A program made the position numbers and the translations under genes. From Microcaldota archaeon (lineage in GTDB: Archaea; Micrarchaeota; Micrarchaeia; Micrarchaeales; Micrarchaeaceae), in NCBI GenBank assembly GCA_013330215.1, contig DUIS01000036.1, positions 1-10,304 of the forward strand: a stretch of DNA of 10,304 bases. Direction: 5' to 3'. This document shows positions 6,197-10,304 of the stretch, in pieces; positions within the stretch are counted from its first letter, which is position 1; every line of letters begins with the position of its first letter. The notes beneath the pieces are model-generated. The model saw only the letters and a program-made list of their open reading frames with translations, was not told the origin of the DNA and did not search any database.

Positions 6197-6644
6197 AATA
6201 TAGCGGCGATTAAACTCTTTAATACCTTAATATCCATAAACTAAAGGTGGTTTAAATGGACACCAGATATCTAGCAGGATTTTTTGATGGTGAAGGCTCC
6301 TTCATAGCCAGAATTAAGCCAGATGCCCGATACAGACTAAGTTCACAGATAGAACTTAGTATAAGCATAACACAGAAAGACAGGGAAGTACTGGAATTAA
6401 TAAAAAATTTCTACGATATGGGGCATGTCTACCTAGATAATAAAAGACATATCTACGAATTAAGAATCGGGAAATTTAGAGATATACAACGATTTCTATT
6501 CCTGATAAAAGATTACATAATAGTAAAAAGGAGAGATATGGATCTATTCTTAAAATGTTTAGATATGGTGTCAAATAAAAAACATCTGCAGAATGACGGA
6601 TTTAATGAGATTAAGGAGGTAATATCGCTTCTACATTCTCGAAA
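6197..6644 (+). other. Intron in 16S helix 8 (probable BHB archaeal intron)
   Basis: Between CCTCGGGAAA and CGGAGGCTAATGC the 16S alignment is broken by 448 A/T-rich bases. Removing them restores helix 8 with its GAAA loop (around E. coli 159-162). GAAA occurs at both edges, so the junction is ambiguous by up to three bases. A hand fold supports a relaxed BHB: exon CCTC/GAGG, central GGGA (6191-6194) with TCTC (6637-6640), three-base bulge AA|A (6195-6197), then an intron helix from 6198-6210 with 6624-6636 carrying two mismatches and one G-U. The second bulge, GAAA|CG, is six bases, larger than the canonical three. A group I intron is unlikely: no U precedes the splice site and only about 60 bases lie outside the reading frame. 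Confidence 0.85.
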
Positions 6645-6654
6645 CGGAGGCTAA
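6256..6654 (+). CDS. LAGLIDADG homing endonuclease of the 16S intron
   Basis: The 132-residue protein has one LAGLIDADG motif, YLAGFFDGEGSF (residues 5-16; Glu13 is the catalytic acid), followed by the usual alternation of strands and helices (SQIELSISITQKD, YELRIGKF, VKRRDMDLFLKCLDMV). Single-motif enzymes of this size work as homodimers, each motif helix forming the interface, and cut a 20-odd-base site spanning the intronless gene so that repair copies the intron. The ATG follows AGGTGG at five bases, a good match to the 16S tail. The frame is clearly A/T-richer than the flanking rRNA and neighbour genes, with many ATA and AGA codons, as expected for a mobile element. Its last three codons and stop lie across the splice site, the TAA being part of the conserved 16S GCTAATGC. 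Confidence 0.93.
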   Translation: MDTRYLAGFFDGEGSFIARIKPDARYRLSSQIELSISITQKDREVLELIKNFYDMGHVYLDNKRHIYELRIGKFRDIQRFLFLIKDYIIVKRRDMDLFLKCLDMVSNKKHLQNDGFNEIKEVISLLHSRNGG

Positions 6655-8012
6655 TGCGCCATAGGCTAGGACATCTGGAAGGAGTCCCAGCCAAAAAGGT
6701 TGCAAATTGCAGCATTACCGCTTTACGATGAGACTGCGGCGGATCAGGCAGTTGGCGGGGTAACGGCCCACCAAACCGATAACCTGTAGGGGATGTGAGA
6801 GCATGAGCCCCGAGAAGGGCACTGAGACAAGGGCCCTAGCGCTACGGCGTGCAGCAGGCGCGCAAACTCCACAATGCGCGAAAGCGTGATGGGGGGAATC
6901 TGAGCGATCCACTTCGGTGGATCTTTTGCCAAGTTTAGTCAGCTTGGCGAATAAGTGCTGGGCAAGACCGGTGGCAGCCGCCACGGTAATACCGGCAGCA
7001 CAAGTGGTGTCCACGATTATTGGGCTTAAAGCGCTCGTAGCTGGCCGATACCGTCTCGTGTGAAATATTGATGCTCAACATCAATGCGTGCACGAGATAC
7101 CTATTGGCTAGGGAGCGGGTGAGGTCAGGAGTACTTACGGGGGAGGGGTAAAATCCTATAATCCTGTAAGGACTAACGGTGGCGAAGGCGCCTGACTAGA
7201 ACGCATCCGACAGTGAGGGGCGAAGGCTAGGAGAACGAATCGGATTAGATACCCGAGTAGCCCTAGCAGTAAATCATGCAGACTCTGATGTTGCAGATAT
7301 CTAGAATATCTGCAGTACCGTAGCGTAAGTGTTAAGTCTGCCGCCTGGGGAGTACGGTCGCAAGATTGAAACTTAAAGCAATTGGCGGGGGAGCACCACA
7401 AGGGGTGGATGCTGCGGTTTAATTGAATTCAACGTCGGAAATATTACCAGGAGCGACGGCAGGATGAAGGTCAGACTAAAGATCTTACCCGACGAGCCGA
7501 GAGGTAGTGCATGGCGATCGTCAGCTCGTGGTGTGAACTGTCCGGTTAAGTCCGGTAACGAGCGAGACCTTCGCTAACAGTTGCCACCTGCTTAGAGATA
7601 AGTGGGGCACTCTGTTAGGACCGCCTCTGTTTAAAGAGGAGGAAGGAGAGGGCAACGGTACGTCAGTATGCTCTGAATCTCCTGGGCAACACGCGGCATA
7701 CAAAGGTTGGCACAATGAGACGCAACACCGAAAGGTGAAGCAAATCCCCTAAAACCAACCCGAGTTCGGATTGAGGGTTGAAACTCACCCTCATGAAGCT
7801 GGAATCCCTAGTAATCGCTTGTCACTATCGAGCGGTGAATATGTCCCAGCTCCTTGCACACACCGCCTGCCAAGTCACCCAAGTGGGGTCCTAGTGAGGC
7901 AGTGCCATTAGGCATTTTCGAGTTAGGGTTCCGTGAGGAGGGCTAAGGCATAACAAGGTATCCGTAGGGGAACCTGCGGATAGATCACCTCGACAAATAT
8001 CAGTGTGCACAG

Positions 8013-8047
8013 GTTGCGCTTTTCTTGCATTGAATCTCAAGACTACA
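8013..8047 (+). other. Pre-16S processing stem with BHB motif, 3' half
   Basis: This is the partner of the stem before the 16S: GTTGCGCTTTTCTT (8013-8026), central GCAT (8027-8030), three-base bulge TGA (8031-8033) and ATCTCAAGACTACA (8034-8047). Cleavage between bulge bases two and three on both strands would free a pre-16S of about 2 kb, which in archaea is commonly circularised. Confidence 0.8.
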
Positions 8048-8049
8048 GC

Positions 8050-8061
8050 TTTTTATTTTAT
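8050..8061 (+). terminator. T-rich terminator of the 16S unit
   Basis: TTTTTATTTTAT follows the processing stem by three bases, an oligo-T signal of the usual archaeal kind. It supports termination of the 16S transcript here, before the next gene, rather than continuation to a 23S. Confidence 0.55.
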
Positions 8062-8092
8062 CATAAGCGAGCGCGAGCCATGCTAAGAACAG

Positions 8093-8132
8093 CTTAATAA
8101 CTTAATTCCGAAGTGTATCCGTAATGCGTGAT
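8093..8132 (+). promoter_or_regulatory. TATA-like box and Shine-Dalgarno of the degenerate LAGLIDADG gene
   Basis: CTTAATAA (8093-8100) is a modest TATA-like box predicting a start near 8122. GTGAT (8128-8132) stands five bases before the ATG and fixes the start codon. Confidence 0.45.
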
Positions 8133-8137
8133 GTAAG

Positions 8138-8650
8138 ATGGCAAGGAAACTGGGCATGAGCCCTGACACGAGCTACATGCTCGGGGTATGCAACTGCAAT
8201 AGCAGCGCCTCCTCGATAAGCTTAGCTACTGCAAGCAACGAGCTTGTGGAAAGGTTCGTACGCATAGCGGTATCGCTTGGCACAAGGCCTAGCGCCATAC
8301 GGATAAAGAAAGAAGAGAGCGTGACGGAGGTAACGATTAGCAATTCAAAGCTGAAGAAGATGCTCGATGCCGCATTGGAGAAGAGGGAGCGCATATTCAG
8401 GTACAGGAACGAGTATTCCGCGAGCTATTTCGCCGCGCTGTTCGATTGCAATGGCGGCGCGGACGGCAGGGGCGTATTCATACGCATGAAGCCCTATGAC
8501 TCGATAATCATAGAGAGGATCGGTTTCCACACCACCGGTTCAGGCAAGTGCTACATAAGGAAAGGGCTGGACTTCGTGAAGTTCATAGCCCCCTTCAGCA
8601 TAAGGGCAAAGGGCATTCATTTTCCTGCAGACAAGCGTGGCCGTAGCTGA
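8138..8650 (+). CDS. Two-motif LAGLIDADG-like protein with both catalytic acids lost
   Basis: The 170-residue protein looks like a double LAGLIDADG fold. Repeat 1 starts SYMLGVCNCNSS (12-23), followed by SISLATASNELVERFVRIAVSLG, very like the first half of archaeal double-motif enzymes (LLGxxxGDGS, then strand and helix). Repeat 2 starts SYFAALFDCNGG (96-107), 84 residues later, followed by a strand and IIERIGFHT. At the acid positions of the two motif helices both residues are Asn (Asn21 and Asn105), and the Gly residues used for close helix packing are partly changed. It should therefore not cut DNA by the family mechanism, but the reading frame is intact with its own promoter and GTGAT site. 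It may be a domesticated binding protein or RNA maturase, as known for other LAGLIDADG relatives. Assignment rests on pattern, so homology is probable, not certain. Confidence 0.65.
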   Translation: MARKLGMSPDTSYMLGVCNCNSSASSISLATASNELVERFVRIAVSLGTRPSAIRIKKEESVTEVTISNSKLKKMLDAALEKRERIFRYRNEYSASYFAALFDCNGGADGRGVFIRMKPYDSIIIERIGFHTTGSGKCYIRKGLDFVKFIAPFSIRAKGIHFPADKRGRS

Positions 8651-8655
8651 CAGCC

Positions 8656-8976
8656 CTACCTGCCTATCAGCGAGAAGAGAAGGTCGTTGTTGTCATCAGC
8701 CGCTGCGCCTATCCGTTTCCTCTCATGGCACTTCTCGCATACGTACACTATAACAAATCCGCGCCTGGTGTACTCGGTGCTTACAGGCCTCATCAATCCC
8801 TTGCATTCCGATTTCCTGTCGCCCGGATTTACATCCACATGCCTGCCCCAGAGACAATTCGGGCAATGGTCTGTATAGCCTGTTCCGGTTACCTTTGTCT
8901 TGCACACCTTACATGTGAAATTCTCCACCTTCCTGGAGAACCTCCTCGATTTGCCGTATTTCCCGTAGTCCATCAT
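8656..8976 (-). CDS. RNHCP-domain zinc protein
   Basis: With the ATG at 8976 the protein has 106 residues. It matches the RNHCP domain: FTCKVCKTKV, then DHCPNCLWGRHVDVNPGDR, then C-KGLMRP, then IVYVCEKCHERKR and ADDNNDLL, all in family order, giving cysteine pairs for two zinc sites. The molecular role of the family is unknown; the zinc ribbon form suggests nucleic-acid binding. The frame is open further upstream (to 9135), but a TATA-like TTTAATATATC lies about 22 bases before 8976, the added residues do not resemble the family, and they would overlap the divergent phosphoesterase gene, so the short form is preferred. It ends five bases from the convergent LAGLIDADG-like gene. Confidence 0.85.
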   Translation of the reverse strand: MMDYGKYGKSRRFSRKVENFTCKVCKTKVTGTGYTDHCPNCLWGRHVDVNPGDRKSECKGLMRPVSTEYTRRGFVIVYVCEKCHERKRIGAAADDNNDLLFSLIGR

Positions 8977-8992
8977 ATACAATTCAGCAAAA

Positions 8993-9004
8993 GATATATT
9001 AAAT
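8993..9004. promoter_or_regulatory. Shared TATA region for RNHCP (-) and DHH (+) genes
   Basis: GATATATTAAAT can serve both strands. On the minus strand it lies about 22 bases before the RNHCP ATG (leaderless). On the plus strand it predicts a start near 9025 and a leader of about 30 bases before the DHH gene, which ends with GTGAT at 9047-9051. Confidence 0.45.
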
Positions 9005-9054
9005 CCCGAATAGATAATCCTTAATCGGGTGTCTATTCTATCACTTGTGATTCT

Positions 9055-10137
9055 ATAGGGAAGGGAAAGCTGACGATAACGGACAACACACGCGGAAGAA
9101 GGCAGGCGGAGGTAGACCCGAGGCACCTCCGCCACAATGCAAGGCTCGCGGAGCTGCTGAGCAAAAGCAGGCAGATATATTGTGCCTCAAGGGACAGCAA
9201 TATCGACGGAATGGGCACGCCCGCGCTGCTTATAAGGAACTACTGTATGCCCCCAAGGAACATATTCTTCATGCAGCAGAAGGATTTCGGGCTGCTACTC
9301 AACCACATAAAAAAATTGAATCCAAAAGAATCGACATTCATAATAGGCGACCTGAGCCTGAACGATGACCAGATATCATACGTAAAGGAGATGATATCAA
9401 GGCTGAAGAGGAATGGAAATACAGTGATCTGGCTGGACCACCATCCCTGGAGCGAAAAGGGCATAAAGGCGATAAGGGAAGTGGACTTCGGTGTATCAGG
9501 GGAGAACGAATTGTACAGCGCGGCGCAGCTCGCATATATGCTGTTCTGCAAAAGGGACAGGGAGAACAAACTGCTCTCGGACATGATACACGTAAGCGAT
9601 TTCGCGCTCAAGTCAAGGAGGTTCGGGAGGACAAACGAGAAACTGACAGGGGCGATAATGTCCTTCAGGTGGAAGGGCAGCAGCATGCAGTCCAACCTGC
9701 AGAGGCTTGCATCGATAATCGCAAGGCTGGATTTCAGCAACCCCTTTGTGGAGCGGGCATACAGGAGCTACCTGAAGGCGTCTAAGGGTGGGATAGCAAG
9801 GCTGAAGGCCAACACCTACATAGCCGCTACATCGCCATACAGGATTGCCGTAGGGTTCAGCAAAAGACTCCACACAAACCAGGCATGCGGCATAATCGCG
9901 AAAAGATGCAGGAGCGACATAGAGGTATACGTAGACATCGAGACGGGAAAAAGCGGGGCGCGGAGCAGGAAGGGGGTTGATTGCTCGCTGATTGCTTCGG
10001 CGCTGAACGGCGGGGGGCATCCCCAGGCCTCTGGTTTTGTACTGGACCCGAAAAGATTCGGCAATTTCGACGGCAACGGAAGGAAGAGGTTCGTAGAAAG
10101 AATCAAAAACCTGTCCAAAGAGGCGTATAGGCAATAG
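9055..10137 (+). CDS. DHH/DHHA1-family phosphoesterase, probable ATA start
   Basis: The frame encodes the full DHH order: motif I ASRDSNIDGMG (Asp47, Asn49, Asp51 when counted from ATA), motif II IIGDLSLNDD (Asp99), motif III WLDHHPW (128-130), motif IV near SDMIHVSD (176-182), and a DHHA1 end with GGGHPQASGF (about 319-328). The family hydrolyses phosphodiester bonds with two metal ions, as in NrnA, RecJ and archaeal RecJ-like nucleases; substrate cannot be told. The first in-frame ATG (9211) falls inside motif I and would remove its acids. Upstream to the stop at 9022 there is no in-frame ATG, GTG or TTG. ATA at 9055 follows GTGAT by three bases, exactly as the TTG of the transglycosylase-like gene does, and gives 360 residues. 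CTG at 9070 is the other choice. Confidence 0.8.
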   Translation: MGKGKLTITDNTRGRRQAEVDPRHLRHNARLAELLSKSRQIYCASRDSNIDGMGTPALLIRNYCMPPRNIFFMQQKDFGLLLNHIKKLNPKESTFIIGDLSLNDDQISYVKEMISRLKRNGNTVIWLDHHPWSEKGIKAIREVDFGVSGENELYSAAQLAYMLFCKRDRENKLLSDMIHVSDFALKSRRFGRTNEKLTGAIMSFRWKGSSMQSNLQRLASIIARLDFSNPFVERAYRSYLKASKGGIARLKANTYIAATSPYRIAVGFSKRLHTNQACGIIAKRCRSDIEVYVDIETGKSGARSRKGVDCSLIASALNGGGHPQASGFVLDPKRFGNFDGNGRKRFVERIKNLSKEAYRQ

Positions 10138-10159
10138 CCCCAAAATAGTGCAGCAAAAG

Positions 10160-10170
10160 CTATTTATATT
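10160..10170 (+). promoter_or_regulatory. TATA box of the glutamine amidotransferase gene
   Basis: CTATTTATATT is centred about 24 bases before the ATG, and no Shine-Dalgarno is present, so the mRNA is probably leaderless. Confidence 0.55.
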
Positions 10171-10187
10171 AGGAAATCCACTATTAT

Positions 10188-10304
10188 ATGTGTGGTATTG
10201 TGGTTGAACAATCTTGTATTCAAAAGCAGAAAGATTCAAGTTTTACACATCTTAGGGACCTCGTCAGGCACGGCTCCGAAAGCCTGAAGAGCGGCCTAAA
10301 CGCC
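10188..10304 (+). CDS. Class II glutamine amidotransferase, N-terminal part
   Basis: The window ends 39 codons into this gene. It opens MCGIV, the N-terminal signature of class II (Ntn-type) glutamine amidotransferases, where Cys2 becomes the N-terminal nucleophile after Met removal and frees ammonia from glutamine. LRDLVRHGSESLKSGLNA (about 22-39) matches the LxxLxHRGxESxG element. Members include GlmS, PurF and asparagine synthetase; the fragment is too short to choose, though the HGSES wording is nearer to PurF or GlmS than to the HRGPD of asparagine synthetase. The stretch between the two signatures (VEQSCIQKQKDSS) is short compared with most members. Confidence 0.75.
   Translation, partial: MCGIVVEQSCIQKQKDSSFTHLRDLVRHGSESLKSGLNA

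Larger units (their letters stand above)
6058..7992 (+). rRNA. rrs: 16S ribosomal RNA, interrupted by an intron
   Basis: The region aligns end to end with archaeal 16S: CTGCTGGAGGACACTGC at the start, CGGCTCAGTAACACGTGG, GGATTAGATACCCGAGTAG, GCAATTGGCGGGGGAGCAC, ATCGTCAGCTCGTG, GCACACACCGCC and the end AACCTGCGGATAGATCACCTC. Exon 1 is about 139 bases; with the 448-base intron removed the RNA is about 1,487 bases, normal for archaea. Helix 45 is a ten-base stem around GGAA with covarying flank pairs, and helix 1 covaries too, so divergence is real rather than sequencing error. Unusual bases occur at E. coli positions 18/917, 518/527, 1404/1497 and 1406/1495 (see findings). The 3' tail is ATCACCTCG, so the anti-Shine-Dalgarno ends CCTCG instead of CCTCC. 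No tRNA-Ala or 23S follows within 2.3 kb. Ends are uncertain by a few bases. Confidence 0.97.

Noticed and set aside
6197..6644. Group I intron
   Set aside because: No U at the 5' exon end, and almost the whole insert is coding, leaving no room for the catalytic core; a BHB-like fold fits better.
6715..7715. Minus-strand reading frames of 62-99 codons inside the 16S
   Set aside because: They lie in conserved rRNA, lack promoters or ribosome sites, and their codon content follows rRNA structure.
8977..9135. 53-residue N-terminal extension of the RNHCP protein
   Set aside because: It would run across the shared TATA region and overlap the start of the divergent DHH gene, and does not resemble the family.
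1..10304. CRISPR array, insertion sequence or long direct repeats
   Set aside because: No evenly spaced repeats, transposase motifs or terminal repeats were seen by eye; the only repeats are the hairpins and processing stems listed.

Overview
The window is archaeal. It carries a 16S rRNA gene with archaeal signatures, TATA boxes about 22-26 bases before starts, several apparently leaderless mRNAs, a PriL-type primase subunit, a DHH phosphoesterase and archaeal BHB-type RNA processing sites. The 16S is very divergent and interrupted, the genes are short and tightly packed, and 16S, 5S and (unseen) 23S are not in one operon. This suggests a DPANN-type archaeon, perhaps close to the Micrarchaeota/ARMAN lineages. 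That placement is inference, since no tree could be built.

Layout. Bases 1-1326 (+) hold the end of a membrane protein gene and a membrane-anchored protein with a SAP-like C-terminus; the two overlap by 4 bases. Bases 1342-2064 (-) hold an unknown helical protein and, upstream of it, a 5S rRNA gene recognisable by its sequence and 10-bp terminal stem. Bases 2156-2899 (+) encode a secreted lytic-transglycosylase-like protein. Bases 2904-4013 (-) encode a 49-residue zinc-binding protein and a PriL-like primase subunit ending in a PriX-like domain. Bases 4096-4197 (-) hold a tRNA whose encoded CCA runs straight into a perfect hairpin. Bases 4275-5776 (+) encode a DEDDh exonuclease lacking its last catalytic acid and an unrecognised TIM-barrel-like protein.

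Bases 5868-8061 are the 16S transcription unit: promoter, leader, a flanking processing stem with a BHB motif, and the 16S gene. The gene is split in the helix 8 loop by a 448-base intron encoding a single-motif LAGLIDADG homing endonuclease. The 16S shows paired base changes at nearly universal functional sites (central pseudoknot 18-917; helix 44 pairs 1404-1497 and 1406-1495) and two changes in the 530 loop. Bases 8138-8650 (+) encode a two-motif LAGLIDADG relative whose catalytic acids are both Asn. Bases 8656-8976 (-) encode an RNHCP-domain zinc protein, 9055-10137 (+) a DHH phosphoesterase that appears to start at ATA, and 10188-10304 (+) the start of a class II glutamine amidotransferase.

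The genes do not form one pathway. The common thread is information processing: rRNA, tRNA, primase, nucleases and RNA-processing elements. Translation signals fall into two classes, leaderless ATG starts about 22-24 bases from a TATA box, and starts preceded by GTGAT or GGTGA, which is complementary to the 16S tail ATCACC.
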